A stretch of 37,220 nt of DNA from Prevotellaceae bacterium UBA2738. GTDB taxonomy: Bacteria; Bacteroidota; Bacteroidia; Bacteroidales; Bacteroidaceae. Shown here piece by piece: positions 16,479 through 23,458 of this stretch. The position numbers were made by a program, and so were the translations under genes. Position 1 is the stretch's first letter. Each line of letters starts with the position of its first letter. The stretch is from NCBI GenBank assembly GCA_002353585.1, contig DEJW01000008.1, forward strand, positions 40,637-77,856, written 5' to 3'. The notes beneath the pieces were generated by a model. The model was not told the origin of the DNA and ran no database searches. It saw only the letters and a program-made list of their open reading frames with translations.

Positions 16479-17353
16479 TACTTTCCTCTCTCTGCCATCA
16501 GCAGCTGTATCTCCTGTTCATTGATACCCACCATAGCCTCACCTAAGTCTTCAGAGAGGGTGGCTATGAGTTTGGCATCGGTATAGTTGGTTACTGCCTG
16601 CACTATTGCCGCTGCACGCTTGGCAGGATTGCCGCTCTTGAATATTCCGCTGCCTACGAACACACCTTCAGCACCTAACTGCATCATAAGGGCTGCATCG
16701 GCAGGGGTGGCAACACCACCAGCGGCGAAGTTTACTACTGGCAGTTTGCCATTTTCATGCACAAAGCGCACGAGGTCGTAAGGTGCCTGCAACTGCTTGG
16801 CTGTCTCGAAGAGTTCATCGTCGCTCATAGAGACCAGGCGACGAATCTCGCCCTGCATCATGCGCATGTGGCTGACAGCCTGCACCACATCGCCCGTGCC
16901 TGGCTCGCCCTTGGTTCGTATCATGGTGGCTCCCTCGGCTATGCGCCTGAGTGCCTCGCCCAGGTTCTTGGCTCCACAGACAAAGGGCACATCAAACTGT
17001 GTCTTGTCGATATGGTAGATGTTATCGGCTGGCGACAGCACCTCGCTCTCGTCTATGTAGTCTATCTCTATAGCCTGCAGTATCTGAGCCTCAGCTATAT
17101 GACCTATACGGCATTTTGCCATAACGGGGATGCTGACAGCCTCCTGAATGCCACGAATCATCTTAGGGTCGCTCATTCTCGACACACCACCAGCTGCCCG
17201 TATGTCGGCTGGTATGCGCTCCAGAGCCATTACGGCACAAGCTCCAGCCTCTTCGGCTATGCGAGCCTGCTCAGGGGTGGTAACATCCATAATAACACCG
17301 CCCTTCAGCATCTGAGCCAACTGGCGGTTAAGAATCTGTCTTTCGTTGTTCAT
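16478..17353 (-). CDS. pdxS: Pyridoxal 5'-phosphate synthase subunit PdxS
   Basis: A 291-residue TIM-barrel enzyme that forms PLP from ribose 5-phosphate, glyceraldehyde 3-phosphate and ammonia. Seen are Asp23 (GGVIMDVTTPEQA), the catalytic lysines Lys80 (VMAKCRIGH) and Lys148 (MIRTKGEPGTG), the signature VPFVCGAKNLGEALRRI, and the phosphate-binding GAEGVFVGSGIFKS. The length is normal. It starts 12 bases after the kinase-like AraC fusion and overlaps pdxT, making a three-gene operon. Confidence 0.97.
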   Translation of the reverse strand: MNNERQILNRQLAQMLKGGVIMDVTTPEQARIAEEAGACAVMALERIPADIRAAGGVSRMSDPKMIRGIQEAVSIPVMAKCRIGHIAEAQILQAIEIDYIDESEVLSPADNIYHIDKTQFDVPFVCGAKNLGEALRRIAEGATMIRTKGEPGTGDVVQAVSHMRMMQGEIRRLVSMSDDELFETAKQLQAPYDLVRFVHENGKLPVVNFAAGGVATPADAALMMQLGAEGVFVGSGIFKSGNPAKRAAAIVQAVTNYTDAKLIATLSEDLGEAMVGINEQEIQLLMAERGK

Positions 17354-17365
17354 TGTTGTTTGGGA

Positions 17366-18268
17366 TTATTTGTGTTTGTGTTGTACTTTATACTCAGAAG
17401 GCGAGATGCCCTTACGCTTCTTGAAGAAACGGGACAGGTGAGCCTGAGACGAGAAGCCCAAGGTCTGGGCTATATCCTTCAGCGGACGATTGGTGGACGA
17501 GAGCAGGGTGGATATCTCGCTGATTATGCGCTCGTCGATGACGGACTTAGGAGAACGACCTGCTATGTTGCGTGTGACCTGACCCAGATAGCGAGCACTG
17601 ACGTTGAGCTCTTCGGCATAGAACAATACATCGGCATAGCGGTTGTAGTATTTCTCTACGGCAGAGAGAAACTGGTTGTAGAGCTCCTCACTCCTGCTAC
17701 TGCCCTCAGCATAGTCGGCAGGCAACTGTCCTAAATATGTGCGGGCATGAAGCATGGCATCGTCTATCTCCTCACCCTGACTGAGGTAGAAGGCAAGGGC
17801 TGAGGACAACTGGTTGGCATTGCCATGACGGCGAGGACCTGCTGGCAGGTCGGAGGGCTCGAGCACCACTGTGCAGAGAGGGATGAGCAGACGCTTGACG
17901 GCCTCATACACACTGGGCGAAACGAGCTGGTCGCCACGAGTGGATCTGAGCACTGGGGCATAGATGATGTGGCGGGGTCTGTAGCGTTGCAGCACATCGG
18001 CAAGAGCCTCAACAACGTCTATCCTTCGCAACAAACCAATCTTGACCACCTGAGGCTGGAGGTCGTTGATGATAGCCTCAACCTGCTGACGAACCACTGA
18101 GGCAGGCAGGTCATAGAACTCCTGAATGCCGAGGGTATTCTGCACAGTAATAGAGGTGACGGCAGAGGCTGCCACACCACCCAACTGGCTGATGCATCGC
18201 ATGTCTGCCTGAACGCCTGAGCCGCCCGTGCCGTCGCTACCTGTTATGGTGAGAATGGTTTTGTTCAT
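17366..18268 (-). CDS. ThiD/PdxK-like pseudokinase fused to an AraC DNA-binding domain
   Basis: A 300-residue protein. Residues 1-165 match ThiD/pyridoxal kinase: ILTITGSDGTGGSGVQAD (5-22), TSITVQNT (38-45), KIGLL (76-80), PVLRSTRGDQLVSPS. Where ThiD continues with its central ATP-binding region, about 75 residues are missing. The catalytic HGTGCTLS motif appears as HGNANQLS (148-155), so the kinase is predicted inactive. Residues about 200-300 form an AraC domain (PLKDIAQTLGFSSQAHLSRF, KGISPSEYK). The ATG at 18268 is chosen because the frame upstream runs into the promoter. It is first in the operon with pdxS and pdxT. A ligand-binding regulator of B6 synthesis is inferred, replacing the MocR-type PdxR of other bacteria. 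The ligand could be pyridoxal/PLP or a pyrimidine. Confidence 0.85.
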   Translation of the reverse strand: MNKTILTITGSDGTGGSGVQADMRCISQLGGVAASAVTSITVQNTLGIQEFYDLPASVVRQQVEAIINDLQPQVVKIGLLRRIDVVEALADVLQRYRPRHIIYAPVLRSTRGDQLVSPSVYEAVKRLLIPLCTVVLEPSDLPAGPRRHGNANQLSSALAFYLSQGEEIDDAMLHARTYLGQLPADYAEGSSRSEELYNQFLSAVEKYYNRYADVLFYAEELNVSARYLGQVTRNIAGRSPKSVIDERIISEISTLLSSTNRPLKDIAQTLGFSSQAHLSRFFKKRKGISPSEYKVQHKHK

Positions 18269-18300
18269 TATCTGTGCTTGTGTTGAGATAAATACGAGTG

Positions 18301-18332
18301 CAAAGTAAATAAAAAAAGCGGGAACATGCAAA
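18301..18332 (-). promoter_or_regulatory. Promoter of the pdx regulator operon, nested in a terminator
   Basis: TTTG (18332-18329), 20 bases, TTACTTTG (18308-18301), one mismatch from the -7 consensus. The TTTG lies in the loop of the lepB terminator and the -7 element lies just past its T-run. Confidence 0.65.
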
Positions 18333-18343
18333 CGATGTTCCCG
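18311..18343 (-). terminator. Terminator of dapB-lepB
   Basis: The inverted repeat CGGGAACAT / ATGTTCCCG (9 bp, 7-base loop) is followed on the minus strand by a run of T, about 34 bases past the lepB stop. Confidence 0.85.
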
Positions 18344-18376
18344 TTATGATAAAAAAATATGCACTATTGCTAAACC

Positions 18377-19819
18377 TTACTTTATGTTGTCAACCATACG
18401 AAACAGTCGATTCCATCGCACTCCATTGAGTCCGTGACGGTCAGGGTCGCTTGACCACCAGATGAAGATAGGCTTGCCCACGATATGGTCTTCGGGCACG
18501 AATCCCCAATAGCGTGAGTCGGCACTGTTGTGACGGTTGTCACCCATCATCCAGTAATAGTCCATCTTGAAGGTGTATTCCTTAGCCTCCTTGCCGTTGA
18601 TGAGTATCTTGCCGTCGCGCGTAACCTGAAGTTCGTTGCCCTCATACACACGGATAGGACGCTCATATATGGGCAGATTCTCAAGGGTCAGCTTAACGCT
18701 CTTGCCCTTCTGGGGAATCCACACTGGACCGTAGTTGTCACGAGTCCAGCCGTAACGGGCGTTGAGCGGATATATATCGCCAACGGTCTGCTCCATATTA
18801 GGCGAGATGGAGGCAACGAGGTCCTTACGCTTGGAGAGTTCGGTAACGGCACGCTTAGTGAGCGGCATATAGCCAAACTGGTTGAGCTGGGTGAGGTCCT
18901 CCTGAGAGATGCCCAGTTCCTTCATCAGCTCGTCAGGCAGCATCTCCTTGAGCTTTACGAAATAGGTATATTGCACGTTGTCGGGCTCTTTGTTTGCCTT
19001 GCCGTCGATATACACTATGTGGTTCTTGATCTGCAAGGTCTGACCTGGCAGTCCGAGACAACGCTTAACATAGTTCTCGCGACGGTCAACAGGACGGGAG
19101 ATGAGTTTGCCATACTCCTGAGGGTCAGAGAGGATGTACTGTCTGCCTGCCTGATAGGCGAGCTCGTAGAAATGGCGCAGGTCCATAGGCTTGAGGCTGT
19201 CGAGCTGCACATTGATGCCCTGCTGATGGAGTATCTGCTGACCAAAGCCGTAGCACATCTGGTAGTAGTCCTGAGGTTGCCAACGGGGCTCAGACACTAC
19301 TGTATCGCCTGCAGGGTAGTTAAACACCACGATGTCGTTGAGCTGTATCTTGCCCAGTCCTGGCGCACGACGATAGTCCCACTGAGGCCACTCAATGTAG
19401 GACTTGATATTGCCCACTGGCAGCGTATGCTGGGTGAGGGGCATAGTGAGCGGAGTCTGCGGAATGCGTGGACCGTAGCTCACCTTAGAAACGAAGAGGT
19501 AATCGCCTGTGAGCAGTGATTTCTCCAGCGAACTTGACGGAATGACGTAGTTCTGGAAGAAGAACAGGTTGATGAAATATACCGCTACAAGGGCGAAGAC
19601 GAGGGCATCGACCCACGACATCAGCATACGTGGAAAACTGTCGAGGTCTTTCCACCAGTCCCACCTTATCTTTCTTGATATATATGCATCATATATGAAA
19701 GGAACCACGATGAGTCCCAGCCAGCTCTTGAGCCACCAGAGGAATGCGAGGTAGAGCACAAGGACGACGATGAACTTCGTCCACTGCACCTTCATATTGG
19801 GTTGATTCTTCTTTTTCAT
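18377..19819 (-). CDS. lepB: Signal peptidase I
   Basis: A 480-residue inner-membrane protease that cleaves Sec signal peptides. N-terminal membrane helices (about 13-40 and 68-90) precede the catalytic domain: the likely nucleophile Ser97 in VIPSSSLEKSLLTGDY, the general base Lys252 in NYVKRCLGLPGQ, and the C-terminal box GDNRHNSADSRYWGF. The canonical methionine after the catalytic serine is leucine here. A long insertion (about 120-245) between serine and lysine makes it larger than proteobacterial LepB, which is usual in Bacteroidota. The ATG at 19819 is one base after the dapB stop, so the two are coupled. The extended frame to 19843 would run into dapB. Confidence 0.94.
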   Translation of the reverse strand: MKKKNQPNMKVQWTKFIVVLVLYLAFLWWLKSWLGLIVVPFIYDAYISRKIRWDWWKDLDSFPRMLMSWVDALVFALVAVYFINLFFFQNYVIPSSSLEKSLLTGDYLFVSKVSYGPRIPQTPLTMPLTQHTLPVGNIKSYIEWPQWDYRRAPGLGKIQLNDIVVFNYPAGDTVVSEPRWQPQDYYQMCYGFGQQILHQQGINVQLDSLKPMDLRHFYELAYQAGRQYILSDPQEYGKLISRPVDRRENYVKRCLGLPGQTLQIKNHIVYIDGKANKEPDNVQYTYFVKLKEMLPDELMKELGISQEDLTQLNQFGYMPLTKRAVTELSKRKDLVASISPNMEQTVGDIYPLNARYGWTRDNYGPVWIPQKGKSVKLTLENLPIYERPIRVYEGNELQVTRDGKILINGKEAKEYTFKMDYYWMMGDNRHNSADSRYWGFVPEDHIVGKPIFIWWSSDPDRHGLNGVRWNRLFRMVDNIK

Positions 19820-19820
19820 T

Positions 19821-20537
19821 TTAGAACTTAAACATATCGTCAATGGTCAGCAGTCCATCATGCTGGGCTGTGTACTCGGCTGCGAGCACAGCGCCGAGGG
19901 CAAATCCCTGACGTGAGTGGGCATCGTGGGTGATGGTTATCATGTCAGCAGGGGAGTCATAGCTGATGCTATGGATGCCTGGAACCTCGCCACGACGAAC
20001 ATCGTCAATACGAAGCACATCAGAGGCTGTCTCATGCAGTCCCCACTTGCTCTTACGGTCAAGACGCTCTACTATCTGCTCGGCAAGGGTGATTGCCGTG
20101 CCTGACGGTGCATCGAGCTTATGAACGTGGTGGGTCTCCACCATATTGACATCATACTGTGGGAATTGGTTCATTATCTTGGCAAGATACTTGTTGACGG
20201 CAGAGAATATTGCCACACCAACAGAGAAGTTGGATGCCCAGAAGAGGGTCTTGCCCTCGTTGGCACAGGCATTACGCACCTCGTCGCCGTGGTCCTTGAG
20301 CCATGCGGTGGTGCCGCTGACAATCTTCACACCAGCCTTCCATGCCTTGAGGTAGTTGTCGTAAGCCACCTTAGGGTTAGTAAACTCAATAGCCACATCG
20401 GCAGAGGCAAAGGCAGCAGACTCAAAGTCCTGCTGATTGTCAATGTCGATGATGCTTACTATCTCGTGTCCGCGTGAGAGGGCAATCTGCTCTATCATCT
20501 TGCCCATCTTGCCGTATCCTATTAATGCTATCTTCAT
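19821..20537 (-). CDS. dapB: 4-hydroxy-tetrahydrodipicolinate reductase
   Basis: A 238-residue enzyme of lysine and diaminopimelate synthesis that reduces the dihydrodipicolinate intermediate with NAD(P)H. The nucleotide-binding motif GYGKMGK (7-13), SGTTAW (74-79) and the signature VETHHVHKLDAPSGTA with His136, His137 and Lys140 are visible. It is shorter than E. coli DapB (273), as is usual in this phylum. It precedes lepB by one base. No clear consensus promoter lies in the 76-base gap to rnc, which contains short-period repeats. Confidence 0.95.
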   Translation of the reverse strand: MKIALIGYGKMGKMIEQIALSRGHEIVSIIDIDNQQDFESAAFASADVAIEFTNPKVAYDNYLKAWKAGVKIVSGTTAWLKDHGDEVRNACANEGKTLFWASNFSVGVAIFSAVNKYLAKIMNQFPQYDVNMVETHHVHKLDAPSGTAITLAEQIVERLDRKSKWGLHETASDVLRIDDVRRGEVPGIHSISYDSPADMITITHDAHSRQGFALGAVLAAEYTAQHDGLLTIDDMFKF

Positions 20538-20544
20538 AATTTTA

Positions 20545-20558
20545 ATTAGAAATTAGAA
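20545..20558. repeat. ATTAGAA tandem heptamers
   Basis: Two exact copies of ATTAGAA in the dapB leader, followed by a degenerate third. It belongs to the short-period repeats seen in several junctions of this window. Confidence 0.5.
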
Positions 20559-20562
20559 ATAA

Positions 20563-20603
20563 AAGCCCCCTCGCTAACACTAGGCGAATGGTGGCTTAAC
20601 TAT
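20563..20603 (-). terminator. Possible terminator after rnc
   Basis: On the minus strand AAGCCaCC and GGgGGCTT can pair around an inner CGC/GCG, followed by TTATTT. The stem is imperfect and dapB may be read through. Confidence 0.35.
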
Positions 20604-20631
20604 GAACTATGAACTATGCACTGTGAACTGA
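20598..20631. repeat. AACTATG heptamer array overlapping the rnc stop
   Basis: Three exact AACTATG units are followed by CACTGTG and AACTGA. The third unit supplies the TAG stop of rnc and the rest encodes its last few residues (YSVHSA). A related array lies at 25101-25126. Confidence 0.75.
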
Positions 20632-21636
20632 ATACGCTTGCGCCTCAGCCTCAGCTATTATCTGTTCACGGGTTTTCTCCATTGCTTCTGGCTCATCCTC
20701 AGTCTGAGAGTTGAGCGTTATCAGGGGTTCGTCAATATTTTCCACTACAGGCACTACGCTGACAGGCATCTCCTCCATCTGTGTGCGTGCCGTCTTGGCA
20801 GCAAAGATAGAATCGAAGAACTGGCTGTCAGAACGCAACTTCTTGAGTGTCAATTCACAAGCATGCTGCTGGCTCTCCTTTTTAGAGAAACCTCGTGAGC
20901 GACATCCGTCAATACCCTCCAACACTACGGTATATTCGAATGTTGGTGAACCGTTCTCGTCTTGCGACTGGTCTTCCAGACGGAACTCTATCTTCACACG
21001 GTTCTTCTGTGACCATTCCAGAATCTTAGACTTGAAGTTGACCTCGGTATAGGCTATCTTGTTCACGTTAAGATATTTGCCCATAACGCGCTTAGTCCAG
21101 AACTCCTGACATGCCTCATAGCCACGATCCAGATACACAGCACCAACGAGTGCCTCAAAGGCGTTGCCACCCATGTAACTGTTGTGAGTGATGTTGCATC
21201 CACTCGACATGATAAGCTTAGAGAGTCCCATCTGCTGGGCGAGTTTGCCGAGTGTCTCTCTCTGCACCATCTTAGAACGTGCGTTGGTGAGGAAACCCTC
21301 TGCCTTGCCAGGGAAATACTGATAAGCCACATGACCCACAACGGCATCGAGTATGGCATCGCCCAGATACTCCAATCTCTCATTGTTGAGCGGACGACCA
21401 AGACGCTTGCCTTTCTTGCCTGCAGGCTGTGCCTTAGCCTTACCCTTTTTGCCCTTGCCTTCGAGAGCCTTGAGTTCCTTCTCCGTGGCACGGTGACCCA
21501 AGCTTTTGTGCATGAGAGCCACCTTATAGAAGGTAATATTACGTGGAAAAAAACCGAGAATGTTATATAAAGCCAAATAAAGCTCCTTCTCCTTGCGGAA
21601 AGGGAGCCTTATTCTGTCTATAAGATTACTCAGCAT
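20614..21636 (-). CDS. rnc: Ribonuclease III
   Basis: A 340-residue double-strand RNA endonuclease. The catalytic signature NERLEYLGDAILD lies at 85-97 and a second acidic cluster at NAFEALVGAVYLD. A double-stranded RNA-binding domain lies at about 205-275 (DGCRSRGFSKKESQQHACEL). It is longer than typical RNase III (about 226-250) because of a Lys/Gly/Ala-rich insertion at about 51-82 before the catalytic motif and an acidic C-terminal tail. The start overlaps the fabF stop by 11 bases, giving the common acpP-fabF-rnc order. The last codons and stop come from a heptamer repeat. Confidence 0.96.
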   Translation of the reverse strand: MLSNLIDRIRLPFRKEKELYLALYNILGFFPRNITFYKVALMHKSLGHRATEKELKALEGKGKKGKAKAQPAGKKGKRLGRPLNNERLEYLGDAILDAVVGHVAYQYFPGKAEGFLTNARSKMVQRETLGKLAQQMGLSKLIMSSGCNITHNSYMGGNAFEALVGAVYLDRGYEACQEFWTKRVMGKYLNVNKIAYTEVNFKSKILEWSQKNRVKIEFRLEDQSQDENGSPTFEYTVVLEGIDGCRSRGFSKKESQQHACELTLKKLRSDSQFFDSIFAAKTARTQMEEMPVSVVPVVENIDEPLITLNSQTEDEPEAMEKTREQIIAEAEAQAYSVHSA

Positions 21637-22885
21637 ACTTCTTGAATATTACACATGCGTTGTGTCCACCAAAGCCGAAGGTATTGCTAAGTGCTGCACG
21701 CACCTCGCGCTTCTGCGCCTTGTTGAAGGTGAAGTTCATGTTGTAGTCTATCTCTTCGTCGTTGTCGCCTTCCTCGTGGTTGATGGTTGGTGGCACGATG
21801 TCCTCCTGCACAGCCTTCACACATGCCATAGCCTCAACAGCACCTGCTGCTCCGAGCAGGTGACCAGTCATAGACTTGGTAGATGAGATGTTGAGCTTGT
21901 AAGCCCAGTCGCCAAAGAGGTCCTTGATAGCCTTAGCCTCAGAACGGTCGCCAACTGGTGTAGAAGTGCCATGAACATTGATGTAGTCGATATCTTCTGG
22001 CTTCATCTCTGCGTCTTTCAGTGCCTCTTCCATCACAATCTTAGCGCCCAGACCTTCAGGGTGAGAAGCGGTGATGTGGTGAGCATCAGCTGACATGCCA
22101 GCACCTACCATCTCACAGTAAATCTTAGCACCACGAGCCTTAGCATGCTCCAGTTCCTCGAGGATGAGACATGCTGAACCCTCGCCCATTACGAAACCAT
22201 CACGGCTGCCAGAGAACGGACGGCTTGCCTTCTGAGGCTCGTCGTTACGTGTTGACAGTGCGTGCATAGAACAGAATCCGCCCAGACCTGGGTCGGTGAT
22301 TACAGCCTCAGCACCACCAGAAACGATGATATTTGCCTTACCCAAGCGAATGAGGTTGAAGGCATCAGCCAGTGCGTTGGTGGATGAAGCACAGGCACTG
22401 GTGGTAGCATAGTTAGGACCGTGGAAACCGTAACGGATAGAGATTTGTCCTGGTGCGATGTCGCCAATCATCTTAGGGATGAAGAACGGACCGAACTTAG
22501 GCTGATCCTTATGCTCTGAGTAATACTCAAGCTCGTCTTGCATAGTCTTCAGACCACCGATACCTACACCGTAGATTACACCTACACGGTTCTTATCGAT
22601 TGTCTCAAGATCCATACCTGAATCCTTAATAGCCATATCGGCACCTGCTATAGCCATCTGACAGAACTTGTCCATCTTACGTGCTTCCTTCTTGTCAATC
22701 CATACAGAAGGGTCAAAGTCCTTCAGCTCGCAAGCGAAGGTAGTTTTGTAGCGTGAGGCATCAAACTGCTTGATAGTGTCAGCACCACTCACACCAGCCA
22801 GCATATTCTTCCATGTCTCTTCAGCTGAAAGTCCCAGTGGTGTAACAGCTCCAATGCCAGTAACTACTACTCTTTTCAATTCCAT
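21626..22885 (-). CDS. fabF: Beta-ketoacyl-ACP synthase II
   Basis: A 419-residue condensing enzyme of fatty-acid elongation. It begins MELKRVVVTGIGAVTPLGLS and has the active-site Cys165 in TTSACASSTNA and the two histidine motifs NVHGTSTPVGD and STKSMTGHLLGAAG, with the C-terminal NTFGFGGHNACVIF. The length is typical. It lies 137 bases after acpP in the same direction and overlaps rnc. Confidence 0.97.
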   Translation of the reverse strand: MELKRVVVTGIGAVTPLGLSAEETWKNMLAGVSGADTIKQFDASRYKTTFACELKDFDPSVWIDKKEARKMDKFCQMAIAGADMAIKDSGMDLETIDKNRVGVIYGVGIGGLKTMQDELEYYSEHKDQPKFGPFFIPKMIGDIAPGQISIRYGFHGPNYATTSACASSTNALADAFNLIRLGKANIIVSGGAEAVITDPGLGGFCSMHALSTRNDEPQKASRPFSGSRDGFVMGEGSACLILEELEHAKARGAKIYCEMVGAGMSADAHHITASHPEGLGAKIVMEEALKDAEMKPEDIDYINVHGTSTPVGDRSEAKAIKDLFGDWAYKLNISSTKSMTGHLLGAAGAVEAMACVKAVQEDIVPPTINHEEGDNDEEIDYNMNFTFNKAQKREVRAALSNTFGFGGHNACVIFKKYAE

Positions 22886-23022
22886 TGTTTTGTACTTTTT
22901 CTCTGAGTGTTATGAATAATCAGAGTGACTATTCTGATAATTTTACGAAAAAAGGTGACGGATAAGTAATTTCTCACCTAACCATCACCCTGTGTATCAT
23001 TCGGATTTACGCATGCAAGCGA

Positions 23023-23259
23023 TTACTTGCCAGCGTTCTCGATGTAAGCAATAGCGTCGCCTACAGTCTGGATCTTCTCTGCGTCAGAGTCAGGAATTGT
23101 TACACCAAACTCCTTCTCAAGTTCCATGATGAGCTCTACTGTGTCAAGAGAGTCAGCACCGAGGTCATTTGTGAAAGAAGCCTCTGGCTTTACCTCTGCT
23201 GCATCAACACCCAGCTTGTCAACGATAATCTCTACTACTTTTGATTCAATTTCAGACAT
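23023..23259 (-). CDS. acpP: Acyl carrier protein
   Basis: A 78-residue acidic protein. The phosphopantetheine attachment serine is Ser37 in LGADSLDTVELIME. The helices KVVEIIVDKLGVD and AEKIQTVGDAIAYIE are typical of ACP. It is first in acpP-fabF-rnc with a consensus promoter about 90 bases upstream. Confidence 0.98.
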   Translation of the reverse strand: MSEIESKVVEIIVDKLGVDAAEVKPEASFTNDLGADSLDTVELIMELEKEFGVTIPDSDAEKIQTVGDAIAYIENAGK

Positions 23260-23346
23260 GATTTTAAATTTTTAATGTTGTTTTTAATTGTCTTTCTTAA
23301 TTAGTTTATTTCCCAAAGGAAACAGAATCCTGTTTGAATTCGGATG

Positions 23347-23377
23347 CAAAATTACGAATATTAAATCAATTGGCAAA
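23347..23377 (-). promoter_or_regulatory. Promoter of acpP-fabF-rnc
   Basis: TTTG (23377-23374), 19 bases, TAATTTTG (23354-23347) on the minus strand. The predicted leader to acpP is about 80 bases. Confidence 0.78.
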
Positions 23378-23458
23378 ATAAAAATAACAAAAAAGCGACA
23401 TTTCATGCACACCCACCCCACTTTTGTGCATTTTTTAACTCCATATAATTGCTTTATG

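Noticed and set aside
16757..17734. Open frame of 325 codons on the plus strand
   Set aside because: It is antisense to pdxS and the pseudokinase-AraC gene, both well supported by motifs. It has no recognisable domain.
18530..19519. Open frame of 329 codons on the plus strand
   Set aside because: It lies wholly antisense to lepB, whose catalytic motifs are intact, and resembles no known family.
22886..23022. GGTGA/TCACC dyad between acpP and fabF as a terminator
   Set aside because: The stem is short, there is no T-run, and the genes are expected to be cotranscribed.
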